From contig NC_068972.1 of the NCBI RefSeq assembly GCF_016808095.1, positions 6,690,001-6,754,000 of the forward strand: a stretch of 64,000 nucleotides of DNA, given 5' to 3'. The position numbers were made by a program, and so were the translations under genes. The notes beneath the pieces are model-generated. The model did not search any database. It was given only the letters and a program-made list of their open reading frames with translations, and was not told where the DNA came from. Positions 14,400 to 25,829 of this stretch are shown here, in pieces (the first letter of the stretch is position 1; the number at the start of each line of letters is the position of its first letter). The DNA comes from Vigna angularis (lineage: Eukaryota; Streptophyta; Magnoliopsida; Fabales; Fabaceae).

Positions 14400-14714
14400 A
14401 TGAATTTTATCAAAAGTCAAAGGTCATTGGTAATTATCGATAATTACCAACGATAAGTGGTCAATATCACATGCTATCAATAACTATTGACAGATTTCTC
14501 GAAGATTAAAGGTTATCGATAATTATCACAGGCTATAAATCGTCGGTAAATATCGTTGGTAATTACTAATGATCGTTTTAGTAATAATTTTCGACAAGTC
14601 TTTTACAGACAAATTTTTAGTTGTTGATAATATGTTAATAATGAATATTTATTGACAACTTTTTTCATTACAGACAGATAAATTTCGTCGATAATTAAAT
14701 CTCATTTTGTAGTG
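14400..14714 (-). mobile_element. Terminal fragment of a CACTA (En/Spm-like) transposon
   Basis: The right edge, read on the minus strand, begins CACTACAAAATGAG at 14714, which is the canonical CACTA terminus. Internal to it the sequence is dense in short degenerate sub-terminal repeats in both orientations, such as TCGATAATTA, ACCAACGATAA and TATCGTTGGTAATTAC. That is the usual architecture of a CACTA end. No matching opposite terminus was seen in the window, so it is a truncated relic or a solo end. Confidence 0.65.
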
Positions 14715-14798
14715 AGTAAATATTTGTTATAAAAAATACATATTTTCATTTAAACATAAAACTTTCAATTCTAAGACTAGAAACAATGATGCCAAGAA

Positions 14799-15965
14799 TG
14801 ATGAAGATTAACAAGAAGTTCAACTCACATATCAACAATACCAAGCATTGATACCTTTAATCAAACCTGGAGGTAAAACTAACACCAGTCACAAAGGCAA
14901 TCACATTATTAGCATTACATCAAACATTGCATGAGTGTCGAATGTTTTGTCTCATGATAAAATTAATGGTGTTTGTGTTAATGTTACTCATAAAGGAGAA
15001 ATTAGATTGAATAATGGAACTATTCTGCATAATGTCCTCTCTATACTTGATTTTAATTACAATTTGACATCCATCTCCAGATTAATTAAAGACTCTCACG
15101 TACATATTATATTTGCTAATGATGGTTGTTTTATTCCAGATCAAACGAGCAAAAGATGATTGGTTCAATTAGCTTTCATAAGGGGTTATACATTCTTTCT
15201 TATTTCAATGTCAATTTTATTAGTAGTGAGTAATTTGACATAAAACACTTGACCACTTATCAGATAAGAGGTTGTATCTCCTACGAAACAAACATAACTA
15301 TATAAAATCTGGAAACGAACATTGTGATGTATGTCATATAGTAAAGCAAAGGAAACTTTCTTTTCCTAATAGTAAATCACGTACTGACAAATGCTTTGAT
15401 CTTATTTATGTGGACATTTGGGGTTTTCTCCCACCCCTTCTTTCCATGGCCATCTTTATTTATTTATTGTCATGGGTGATTTTAGTAGATTTACCTTATC
15501 TATCTCATGCACAATAAATTTGAAACTAGGATGCTTCTTATTGGATGCATCTTATTAGTTTTGTTAATCTTTGTTGAAAATAAGTTTGAAACGAAGATAA
15601 AAGTTATCAGAAGTGATAATGACCATGAGTTTAAAAATGAGTGAATTCTATATTTCTAAAAGTATTATACACCAAACTAGTTGTGTGGAGATTCCGAATA
15701 TAATGGAATTTCTGAAAGAAAACACCAGCACTGAATATAACTAGACCTTTCATTTTTAAATAATTTTTTTTCACATGTTCTGATCATATGCTTTAACTCG
15801 TGCCTTTTTAATTAATACAACACCCATTTCTTTTCTTAATAATTGTATTCCGCGTGAAAAAGTATATGCTGATCCTTACAATTACAAAAATCTTAGAATT
15901 TTTGGATTTTTATACTTTGTGCAAACCCTATATTCTTAGCGTTCTAAATTTGAGCTACTATTTTT
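14799..15965 (+). pseudogene. Degenerate Ty1-copia polyprotein fragment (GAG-pre-integrase and integrase)
   Basis: Reading through several stops and frame changes gives a recognisable copia-type polyprotein. It has a stretch ending LNNGTILHNVLSILDFNYNL (protease to pre-integrase region, 14935-15159). Next comes a zinc-finger-like HCDVCHIVKQRKLSFP, then FDLIYVDIWG (start of the integrase core, 15272-15517). Further on are remnants matching IRSDNDHEFKN, ISERKH and a NLRIFGFLYF-like segment near 15890. No LTRs, primer-binding site, reverse transcriptase or RNase H are visible around it. It is an old truncated insertion that cannot encode a working protein. Confidence 0.8.
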
Positions 15966-16439
15966 GACATTTTTATTGTAATTAATTAATTAATTAAATT
16001 ATCAAAATAATAAATTATTTTATAACAATTAATTACAGATTATTTTATTTGTGCTAGAAAGGTATAATTAGCCTACATTAATAAATGTGTTAAATATGTT
16101 TTTAGTCTTTTAAAAATTACGCGCTTTTGGGTTTAGTTGCTATTCGAAAGTTTTGTTCATTTTAATTCTCGTAATTTTAAAACTGTTATAAATAGTCCCT
16201 AATTTTGGATGAGGTTAACTGTGATTAACGGTGGGGCCACATGTGATGCCAGGTTTCCTTTTTACTCTCTCATTTTTTGTGTTTTTGTTTTTTGTTTTTG
16301 TCCCAGAAACAGAAACAGAGACAGAGAAAGAGTGTGTGTGATCGATTGATGAGTTGTGGAGGGAAATAGAAATCGATCGTTCACAATTCCAGACCAGAGA
16401 CATTAGCCAATAGTGGCAGGAGGAGTGTTGCAGTGGAGC

Positions 16440-17070
16440 ATTTTACCTCAATTGAGGATTGCCCCAAATTTAATTATCTCAACCCCATTTGTGCTAACCT
16501 TCTCCCTCCCAATCCTCTTCTTCCTCGCTCCTCGATCCTTCCTCCCAAACCCCACTCTTTACCAATCTCCCCCTTCGATGAACTCGATGACATCAACCTC
16601 TTCAATCGCGCCATCACCCTCGCCAATTCCCGCACCTCCACCACCTCCGCCACCAACCCCTCAAAATTCTTCCACCTCTCATCCAAAAACTCCTCTCTCA
16701 AAATAGCCTTCTGTTTCCTCATGAACACCGATCTCCACTTCTTCCCCCCTCTGGGACCTTTTCTTCCACGACACCCCCTCCAACCTCTTCAACATCTACA
16801 TCCACACTGACCCCTCCATCAACATCACGCGCACTCTCTCGCTGCTCTTCGCCAATAAATTCATCCCCTCCAAACGCACACCTTCTGTGCCTCCCCCACC
16901 CTCATCTCCGCCACTGCCCTCCTCGACGACCCCGCCAACACCTACTTCGCCCTCCTCTCCCAGCACTGCGTCCCTCTCCACTCCTTCTCCTACATCTACT
17001 ACTCCCTCCTCGTCTCCCCCACCTTCGACTCCTCCGATCCTGAATCCTCCCGAATCGGCATCTGCCTCAA
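16440..17070 (+). pseudogene. Captured GT14 (core-2/I-branching type) glycosyltransferase fragment
   Basis: Translation in shifting frames yields the N-terminal half of a plant GT14/BC10-like glycosyltransferase. It has a hydrophobic anchor (FVLTFSLPILFFLAPRS), a stem containing FDELDDINLFNRA, then KIAFCFLMNTDLHF, a segment readable as FHDTPSNLFNIYIHTDPS, and later YFALLSQHCVPLHSFSYIYY and RIGICLKYK. The usual LWDLFF segment and the KRT/FCASPTLIS region lie in different frames, so at least two or three frameshifts interrupt it. The C-terminal half of the family domain is absent. It lies wholly inside the Mutator-like element and is best read as a transduplicated, inactivated copy of a host gene located elsewhere. 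Confidence 0.82.
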
Positions 17071-17551
17071 GTACAAGTTTGATAACCGAAACGGTCGGCT
17101 TGAGTTTTCTAGGAACAATTTGGGGGCTCTGTGGCCGGGAGATGGGAAGACGGGTCTGTGGCTGAATTCAATTTCAAGGATGGGAGCAGTGTACAACTTG
17201 ATTGCAAGGGAAGAAGAGATTTTGATTGAAGAGAAGAGAAGGAAGGTTGGTGGGGTGGTGGTGGATGTGGAGAGAAATGAAGATATTGAGTTGGTGTTGC
17301 CGCCAGTGTTTGATGACTGCACAAAGGTTTTGGAGGCGGAAGATCAAATAGTTGCAAGAGATTGGTACTGGGCAGCTGTGTGTGAGAAGGGGCTGGGGAA
17401 GGTTGAAGATTTGCTTGTGGGGTGTATAAGCAAAAACCCTTTCGTTGGAGAGCCATCTGTGGTGGTGAGCCAGGTTTGTTTGACAGAGGGAAGGTTTAGG
17501 AGAGTGAGAAACATGCAGTGGTCAAACAAAATTAACGAAATCCAAAATTAG
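17071..17551 (+). pseudogene. Second captured gene fragment, fused in frame to the GT14 piece; family not recognised
   Basis: Right after the GT14 residues ending LKYK the reading frame continues into unrelated sequence, including LWLNSISRMGAVYNLIAREEE, LPPVFDDCTKVLEAEDQIVA, RDWYWAAVCEKGLGKVEDLL and ISKNPFVGEPSVVVSQV. This frame is open without a stop from about 16858 to 17551, giving a roughly 230-codon chimera. Its first ATG is at 17120. The sequence looks like a genuine conserved protein segment rather than random translation, but I cannot name the family with confidence. It ends at the right inverted repeat. Whether the chimera is transcribed or translated cannot be judged from sequence. 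Confidence 0.6.
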
Positions 17552-17923
17552 AGATTATTTATAGCAGTTTCAAAATTATAAGGATTAAAATGAATAAAAT
17601 TTTTGAATAAGAACTAAATTAAAAATCACGTAAGGATTAAAGTATTAAAAACATTTAATCCTTAATAAATAATTTGGTATAAACTATTATTATTCAATTT
17701 TTATGAATAAAATAATTCATTCACGTGTTTCGTGTTGTTTTAAACCATTAAATAATTAAAGAGTATACTTCTTTTAATTTTTGAGAGATAATTATCAATT
17801 TTTAAGGAAGAAGGTCATCTTTATGAGACTCATGGAATAAATAATTGGCAAATCTAGAAGAATTAACAAAATTATTTATTAACAATAAAGTACAAAGGAA
17901 AATATTAATTGAATTCGCAAAGG

Positions 17924-18030
17924 CAACGGTAAGAAATGGAGTGGGTACTAATGTCATTAAATTTCTTTCGAGGGACAATAATGTAAAAGAGTACTAGTTA
18001 CCGTTGAAACCCATTTCGTTCATATAAAGT
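17924..18030 (+). promoter_or_regulatory. Putative promoter with MSA-like (AACGG) elements
   Basis: Upstream of the PATRONUS-like gene are two copies of the AACGG core of the mitosis-specific activator element. One is in GGCAACGGTA (17922-17931). The other is on the opposite strand around 18001 (TTTCAACGGTAA). A TATA-like CATATAAAG follows at 18021-18029, about 120 bp before the first donor site. In plants, MSA elements bind three-repeat MYB factors and drive G2/M transcription, which fits a securin-like product. The elements are short and could be coincidental. Confidence 0.45.
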
Positions 18031-18724
18031 GGCTTTTGCTTATACCTATTTGAAAAGTGATCGACAAATAAAAAAAATATAGAGAAAGAAAGCAAGAGCG
18101 AATTGTTAGAGAAAGAAGCAGTTAATCCAGAAATCAAAGAACGGAGTTATTTGTAAGTTTTCCTTTCGCTTTGTTGTGAAATTTTCATTTTATTTGCGTG
18201 CATGTTTGTTGGAAGATTTTGTTATATGTTTCTCCGTAGTGTGAAAGAAGATCTTGTTTCATTTTTTTTTCTCCGGTAAGTTTAGAAGAAGAAAAATGTG
18301 AGGGTTTTATGTTTTTGGATTTTGAAATCTTCGGTTGTTTTTGGGTTGGGGAATTTGAAATCTTGAGTGGGGTTTTCTATTTCTTTTAGTCGAGCGTATG
18401 ATTTGAGGGCTTGTCTCGTTTCATTCAATTGAGCATTTGCATCGAGCATCACTCGAAATATTGGGATTCAGTTTAAGGACCTTAACGGAGAATATTAGTT
18501 TTTATTTTATTTTATTTTATTTTATTTTGGGCCTTGTTTTACTTACTCCAGTTTTGATGAGATGAAGCAACTAGTGAAAATTTGACATTTTGGATGATGA
18601 GTAGGTTGATGATTTTTCTCTGAAAATAGAGACAGAAATTTGGTGTAAACATTTGTAGGATGATTTAACCTTCTTACAATATATATGCAGGGCGTTCATT
18701 TGAACATTGACAACATTAACAAAA

Positions 18725-19790
18725 ATGGCAGCAAGAACTGGTCGCTTGCTTCAAAACCATAACCTCAATGTCCATGTTAATGGTATGTGGTTCTTTTGGT
18801 TTAAATTTCTTCCATCATTAATTGGTTTTCTGGTCGTTTTTTAGTTTTTACTCTGCCTAGGCTTATTCATGATAATGGCGCAGGAGCAGGATCTGTTTCT
18901 GAGAAAGCAGATTTACCTGGACAGAGGAAAGGTAGAGCTGGGGGAAGAAAACCACTTGGAGATCTATCCAATGCTGGGAACCTCATCAACCAATTTGATG
19001 GAAAGAAAGCCCTTGATGGTTCATTGAACATTGGCAAACCCTCTGTTAATCAGGCGCCCAAGTTGCAGAAGTCTAAGAATCTTGAAACTGAAAAAAGAAT
19101 CACCAACAAAGCTTCTGGAAAATCGCTTACTGGTAGCAGGAAAGCACTTTCTGACATTTCAAACTCGGGGAAGCCGCAAGGTCCTGAGATTAAAAATAAA
19201 CACACCCTGAAACCTAGTTTGCTGATAGAGGAATCTCTTCCTCCCAGTGCAATTGCTGAAGAACGGATCTTGCATGATCATAAGAAATGTATAAAATCAC
19301 AGGTTGAAACTGCAGACGTGCATCACTTTTTCAAGACTGTTGGACTTGAGTATGGTAATTGTTATTGCATTTAAATTATTATTTTTGCTAGTTGAACTTT
19401 GTGAATGGAAATGTTTTTCATTTTCGCTGGTAGTTGGCTTTTACTTAATTCTTTTATTTATGATCAGATGCAGATGATCACATGGCAATTTCCTTTGAGC
19501 TGCCGGCAATAAGTAAACTGAAGGTTTGTTTTGGTAGTTTTTCTGTTTCTTCTGGTCTTCTTTGTCCTCCCCCCTTCTAACTATTTATTTCTCCATTCTT
19601 TCAGTCTGAAAGTGCATACTTGGAATTGGAGGAGGTACCTGAGCGGTTGCCTGAAATGCAGTCTCTATCTGCTACGCATGGTTCCCCAGCAAACTGCAAG
19701 ACTCCAGGCTTATCAAGTTACCGTACAATGTGGAGTGACTCTACTGTCAACTTCAAGTTGATTGAGACACCAAAAGTGTCCAAAAATTGA
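18725..19790 (+). CDS. PANS1: PATRONUS/securin-like cell-cycle protein
   Basis: Coding exons 18725-18782, 18884-19354, 19468-19523 and 19605-19790 join in phase to a 256-residue protein starting MAARTGRLLQNHNLN and ending IETPKVSKN. A 5' UTR intron runs from a GTAAGT donor at 18153 to an AG acceptor at 18689-18690. The N-terminal half is basic and disordered. It has a destruction-box motif RKPLGDLSN (R41-L44) and a second D-box-like RKALSDISN (R105-L108). The C-terminal half has an acidic segment and short hydrophobic patches. N-terminus, size and paired D-boxes match plant PATRONUS proteins, which inhibit separase/protect cohesion and are degraded through the APC/C. No KEN or DEN box was spotted. 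The third-exon acceptor could also be six bases later without a frame change. Confidence 0.75.
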
Positions 19791-19842
19791 TTTCTCTTGA
19801 AACAATTTAGGACCTGATATGAGTAGGTTTTGCCGCAGATGG

Positions 19843-20078
19843 TGTTGGCAATTATAGTAGTATTTTTTGTTCATCTTAGATATTTTGTGCCTCAGATGTG
19901 TGATTGTTGCGAATTTTAGTAGACATGTTCATATCCGTAATTTTTTTTAAAGGTTTAATGTGTTGGCAATGATAGTAGTATTTTTTGTTCATCTTAGATA
20001 TGTTGTGCGTCAGATGTGTGATTGTTGCGAATTTTAGTAGACATGTTCATATCCATAATATTTTGTAAAGGTTAAATG
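19843..20078. repeat. 118-bp tandem duplication in the 3' flank/UTR of the PATRONUS-like gene
   Basis: Two adjacent copies (19843-19960 and 19961-20078) each run from TGTTGGCAAT to a stretch ending GGTTtAATG or GGTTaAATG, differing at only a handful of positions. The unit begins about 50 bp after the stop codon, so it probably lies in the 3' UTR. High identity implies a recent local duplication. Confidence 0.88.
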
Positions 20079-22059
20079 TGCTCCCCAAGTCATTCCCGTG
20101 AATGTTCTTTTTCTTGGAGATCGGTGTAATGTTGAAGTTCTTATTCTTATAACTGTTTGATAAACCACATCTCTTAACACTAGGTAAATCTTACTCATGT
20201 GCACAAAGGAGGTAGTATTTTGCAAGTTTAATAACTTGTATAACCCAATATGAGTTTCACTTTTTCTTAGCCACAGAACGTAACATGCGGTTGTTGTTAG
20301 TGCCACCATTAGATTGTCGGATGAAACTAAAAAGTTGTTTCATTTCTCTCAAAATATTGAGTGCCACCAATATGAGTTTTTTTTTGTTTGTTTTATATTA
20401 ATAATGAAATAACTGTTTGCCATTAGATTGCGGAACATTCAAGCATTAATGTTGTTTGACTCTCTCCTCTTTTTTATGTCATTTTGTAGAAAAAAAGTAT
20501 ATAAAAATTAAAATTAAAATATCAATAGACTCAAAATAAAAACAATTACTTAATCTATTTTTATCTTATATCAACAAAATAGAATAATATTGTACTTAAT
20601 AGAAAATCAAAACTATTTATTTCTATTTTATTTCTATCAAAATTAAACTAAATATTATTAAACCCAAATTAATAAAATAAGATTTAAATAAAATTATCAA
20701 TAACTCTTAAAATTTAAGTTTATTTGAGTTCCCGCGGTGTTTGGAATACCTGGGTCATAGAGACTATAATTCTACTCAGGGGATTCATTGTGTTAAATTA
20801 TCAAACTTTTCATACAGAAATTCATGGTCATTCTTGAATCCTCCACTTTCCTTACAGATCCAAAACCCATAACTACTCTGCCACCACCGGATCACGCGCG
20901 GATTGGTTGAAGAGCTTGTGTAATTGGAGAATGAGAACATAGGAGACTGACTACATACGCAAAATTCACAACCCATAATCGATTCAAAAAGTTAAACACC
21001 AATACATTGGTCTTGGAGTCATTCTATTACATTTCTTTACCCTATCATATGTTGATTCTGCATATTTTATATTTGTAAATAATATTCAGCCAAGTAAAAG
21101 TAAAACATGTGAAGGTGAAGATAGAGTTGCAAGAGTAGAGAGTTTAACACTGCAAACAAGAAGAAAGGTATATGTACTTCCTGCATATGTTGCTATGTTT
21201 TTTGTGATTTAATATAATTTTCCATGCCCTGTAGGTATGTTTAAGCCACAAAAGTGAGAGGGAGTAGATGGTGAAAGTAAATTTTGCACCACTTGTATAC
21301 GATGTACTGTTTAAAAATCTCTAGGACATTGATACTAGGTAGAGCATAACTAGAGGGTTGAGTCAAAGTGGAACAACATGTGCAAGTACTATGGACACAA
21401 AGCAGTAAGGAAAAGAAAGCATTTGATGTGGTTCTTCTCATTTCTTGGTCTCTACTGTGGTTCTTTCAGTGTAAAGGAAATTCACTTGGTGTAATCTACT
21501 CCACCGATGGTACCTGCCAAGTTATATGTTGAGTAATGATTCTTTTGACACACCTAAATTTTTTACATTTATTTGACACTACTCTTATTCACTTTTTACT
21601 CTCTCTCTCTTGAAACAATACAAAAGTTTACACTTTTATGATCATTTTACTTTTGTAGCATGTGTCAAATGAATGTAAAAGTGTGTCATAGTACCGTTAC
21701 TTTTATATGTTGGATGTCTAACATTCAACACTTCCCGTGATTGTTATGAAATTCCTTTTTTTTAACATTGTGTAGGTTGTGGCTCATCTTGATTTTGATT
21801 GCGACAAAAATTACTCGCATAAAAATAGAATACATGATCGAGAAGTAAGATAGTTGATCACAGAGTTCATCCTAGGCCAGCGTGTTACAATTTCACCAAA
21901 CTAACCACAGTATGCAAAGCAAAACTATCCGTTTTACATAAGATGTACAAACAAAATAATCACTTTTGTACACTGTATTACATAATTGTATTATCCTAAG
22001 ACTCCCCAAGATGAAGAGGAATCTAGTAACCAAATTAATACACGCAGCATTTATGTATC
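20079..22059. other. Intergenic region between convergent genes
   Basis: This lies between the PATRONUS-like gene (plus) and the ferric reductase (minus), which converge here. It contains a MITE at 21537-21700. Short frames at 20034-20309 and 20785-20976 have no supporting features. Nothing else was recognised. Confidence 0.6.
21537..21700 (-). mobile_element. MITE, family A copy 1
   Basis: A 164-bp foldback-type element. One end reads ATTCTTTTGACACACC and continues through TTTTTTACATTTATTTGACA. The reverse complement of the other end reads GGTACTATGACACACTTTTA and continues TTCATTTGACACATG. Essentially the whole element recurs at 55151-55314 in the opposite orientation, sharing TGTAAACTTTTGTATT and AGTGTCAAATnAATGTAAAA. 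Non-coding. The superfamily was not fixed. Confidence 0.75.
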
Positions 22060-25000
22060 TCACCAGCTGAAGCTAACTGACTCAAAATGTAGGTCATCTG
22101 TCGAACAAGAAGTGCAAATTGATGCTACTTCATGTCTCATTTTTCTTGGGCCACTAACAAGAACTCCAATGCTTGATCCATCACAGCCGGAGAGTATTTC
22201 TGCCAAAGAATGAAAAATTTCCTGTTTAAGGTTTTATTTGAACATCCATACCAGTATTTAGTCTTTCTAAAATGTAGCTAGAAACTTGTGTTCACAAGTA
22301 AAAATCTCATAATTTTAGTAGCATATCTTTCAATAAGCATTACTTGTTACATCATTAAAGTTTTGGTTTGATGTCATTTAGCTAAAAAGTATTCAATGTA
22401 AATATATTTAACTAAGCTTCCAGAAATGTAACCAATTAATTCGAAAAACATGGGACAAAATAAAAAAAAATAATCTTACTTTTTATGTCTGGTGTTTCTC
22501 CATAGTGTACGTTAGCTGTTTGGACAAGGGATTGGAGGGGAAGGCTGCCTAATTCTTTGTCAGCATTGTAGTATCCTGAACCCGGAGAAGTTGATTGATC
22601 TGATGAGTAAATGTTTTTAATCTGCCCCAAATCCTTGTTCTGTTTTTTGTTCCACAGGAAAGCAGATGTTGCTACAATGGCGATAGATATGCATATGAAT
22701 AACATGCTTAGACTTGACCTTGACAAATTAGGGTATATCAGGTCCGTATTATGGTCAATTGGATATATGTAGTATCTAGTTAGGATGCCAATAATTAGAA
22801 GGAATAATATAAAGGAGGATGAGATGATAATGCTAAGGTAGAGCCAACTGTTTTTTCCTAAAACTTGAGAAACTGGTTCATCTAATAGATTTGCCTTGAA
22901 CCATGATGTTTGAGTAAGCCTTTTGTCATTCATGTCTGGCTGTTTCTCTCTGGTTACATAGGCTTCAATATGGAGCTGCAAGCGTGAGATATCGAAGGTG
23001 GTGCTGGTGGCGGAAACTGGGAGGATGAGGTCTATCATGGAGAGATCAATACACTTCTTGAAGGCACACAGAAGAAGAACTCTTGGAGTTTTGCCACCTT
23101 CAGTGTTGGCCTTAAAGACCAGTGATCGGATTATGGAAATGAAAGGAGTAATGCCACTTCCTCCACTTATCAACACAAGCAATTCATGCCTGCATGCATG
23201 CATGGAAGGTTTCATCAAGTCCTACCCTGTGAAGTTTAATCTAACACAAATATTCTTTGATTTTGAAATCTTCCCAAGAATTAAATTCATTAAAAAATAA
23301 TACAGTGGAACAGTTCCTCTAGCAAGTCTCTAGTACCTTGAGTAAAAGGTTGAACCCGGTCCATAGGGTCCTTCGATGGAGACATCAAGGTGGGATAATG
23401 GAGATGAAGATGATAGCTTCTGGTACAAAGAATTGGACCAGGTTCCTGAATTTTTTATGACAACGCTTAAGGTGTCAGGATCAGTATCACTGCAGGAGGT
23501 GACTGTAAAAGGGTGCCACTGCAACTTGGAAATACTAGGAACATTAATGAAAATGGTGCTTGTGGGGGCATATCTCAGTCCTGTTGTAGCAAAATGAGAG
23601 AGAAATAAAAAAATCGGAACTTCAAATAGAATCAGATACACAGTTCATAAAGAACTTCTTAGAGATATTCATTCACCTAGGTTCTTGGAGAAATTTAATT
23701 CAACAGCTTCACAAGGCAAAACTCTGGCAGAAACCAACCGAATTTTTTGCTGAGACTGTAGGAATCTCAAGTAGCGGTCGATCATGAATAGGTAAAATCC
23801 TGGAAGCACCACGCAAGAGGAGGAAAATCCCAAATGTAGCACATAGAAGATTACAAAGACAATGTAGAGGTAGTGAGTGTAGAAGAAAAGCTCAAAAGCT
23901 TTTCGCCTTATGGAAGGTAAGGTAGCAGCCCACATGATTAATCCAGCAAGTAGAGAAATTTCTCCAGCCACATTTGACACTCCAACTTTGTTCCATTTGA
24001 ATATCTGCATGAAAGTTTGTGGACTGTCTGTTACATTACATAGCTTGAAGATACGTCTCAGTAATTTATGATTGGAAAATGACCAAAGGGCATTGACTTT
24101 GAAAAGGTTGGCATTTGCTATTTTAAAGTTGTCTAATATTTATTACCTCTAAGATTTGGTGTGTCTTATACCAAAAAATGATATAACCAAGACCATGGGC
24201 TGTGAAGAGGACCATTGCAGTGTGTCCGAGCCATATATGATACTTGATGCTTCCCTCTGAAGTTAGGCCAAGGAACCTCAAAATTGAAGACCCTCTTGAG
24301 ACTGGAAAGAACAATAAAGCCAAGCAAATATTCCCAACAAGGCCTAAAGCAATGGCTGAATATTCGAGCTTGACTTCCCACCTGTGCAACATGAACTATT
24401 CTGTTACTGGAAATACATTAGTATTATCTGAATTCTGTAGTAAATAACTCATTTTTTATGATTTGAAAACTGATGTGAAATTAAGAGTGATGGGTTATTC
24501 TCTCACACTTGGTCTCTCTCCTTAGCTGCATCTTGTGCAGCGCTTGCAAACATGCTATGCAAATAGGAGCAAAAGGTCCAAATCAAGAGTAAAACAAACA
24601 TGATGGCGAAAGAGAGCTCTGTCATGGTGATTATCCCAAGAGGACCTTTTGTAAGCAATGGTCTTTTCCATGATGCCAATCCTAGGAATCTCCCCTTCCT
24701 AGAACCAAGAAATTAGCAATGTTAGCGAGTTTTCAATATGAAAGTGAGACAAATGAATGAAATAATATATACCTTTCAGTATTGTGATTCGAAGGTTTTT
24801 GCTCCAAATGAAGGTATAAACCCGCTAAAGTGGCAATTAGTAAGATTGGAAATGTGTAAATGAGTATGGTTGTCCCTGTGCAAAGACACATCGTAGATGC
24901 AAATAAATTAATAATGCAATTATTTATACCAAATAAATAAAATAAATCTGTTCATATTTCTTCTCATCCAGCTGGTTCACTAAATAATACAAATACCAGC

Positions 25001-25786
25001 CAATTCGTCTCATTACATACAAATAGTTTGTGAACAATAAAACCAAATTGAAGAACTTGAAAAAACTAGACTAATTTTTCAAATAAATATTAAATATATG
25101 TATCATTTCATTCATTTGCCCCAAAAATAAGGAAACAATAAATAGAAGAATATTACTCTCACGTCACGACATTTTTTAACCAATTTGTTTTCTCTTTTTA
25201 TTTAAATTATAACATTAATTATCTCATTGTATGCTTTTCACTTGGTATCTTTCTCTTAGTTTTAAATATTATAAGAAACTTAAATTTAAATTACATTACT
25301 CTCCAGAATTGCATTATAGATACATTTTCTATTCCAATAAAAAATGACAGCACTTTTGTGTGCAATCTGAAACTGTCATGAGAAAAAAAAATTATACGTA
25401 TTGATAAGTTTTACGATGACTTGATATGAAAGATTTTTACGAATTAACTAGCACAAGTTAATATTAATTTATGAAAAAAGTTAATACAATTTTAATTATC
25501 CTACTCTTTGTGTGTGGGTGAGAAAGTGAAGAGGGAAGAAAGTTGAAAGACATGGTTGTAACGTTTGTGACAGTGACAGTGACAAACCTTGTTCTCCGAA
25601 GTATACAGAATCTGCCTTTGCTTGAATGTCTGGAAACCATTGTAGATAGAAGATGTTGGTAGGTCTCACAATCCAAACCAATACATACCCAACAAAGATG
25701 AACAATGAGAAGCACCATATCCCCACTTGCAAATGCTTCTTCATCTTTCCAGAAATACCTTCATTTACTTCTGACTCTGAATTCAT
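22060..25786 (-). CDS. Ferric reduction oxidase (ferric-chelate reductase)
   Basis: Eight exons read on the minus strand: 25588-25786, 24773-24875, 24507-24698, 24147-24381, 23677-24004, 23337-23580, 22480-23189 and 22060-22199. All have GT-AG borders and consistent phase, giving 716 residues, normal for plant FROs. An N-terminal membrane helix precedes the ferric-reductase transmembrane domain. Bis-heme histidines are H213/H227 (HIWLGH...HG) and about H287/H300 (FYTHYLYIVFVIFYVLH). The FAD motif HPFT is at 375-378, GPYGP follows, and the NADPH motif GGSGITPF is near 443. Two more helices and the family C-terminus (ESVSFSW) complete it. The enzyme transfers electrons from cytosolic NADPH to extracytosolic Fe(III)/Cu(II) chelates. 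The N-terminus suggests the plasma-membrane FRO2/4/5-like group rather than the organellar FRO6/7/8 types, but the exact ortholog is unresolved. Confidence 0.93.
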
Positions 25787-25829
25787 GCTTCCTCTATCAC
25801 TCTCTTCAGCTTAAGATGATTCTCTTCTC

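Larger units (their letters stand above)
16087..17661 (+). mobile_element. Pack-MULE: Mutator-like element carrying chimeric gene fragments
   Basis: The termini are inverted repeats of about 130 bp (16087-16219 and 17532-17661), roughly three-quarters identical. Both start with a variant of GGGTTAAATATGTTTTTAGT, and both include the stretch ending CTCTAATTTTGGAT or CCCTAATTTTGGAT. The element is flanked on both sides by the identical 9-bp sequence TTAATAAAT (16078-16086 and 17662-17670), the classic Mutator target-site duplication. The interior is GC-rich and encodes no transposase. Instead it holds a decayed GT14 glycosyltransferase fragment joined to a second gene fragment. TIR divergence suggests this insertion is older than the related element at 57655. 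Confidence 0.92.

Noticed and set aside
16474..17529. Minus-strand open frames over the Pack-MULE interior (for example 16999-17322 and 17109-17456)
   Set aside because: These are shadows of the GC-rich plus-strand captured exons; their translations show no domain.
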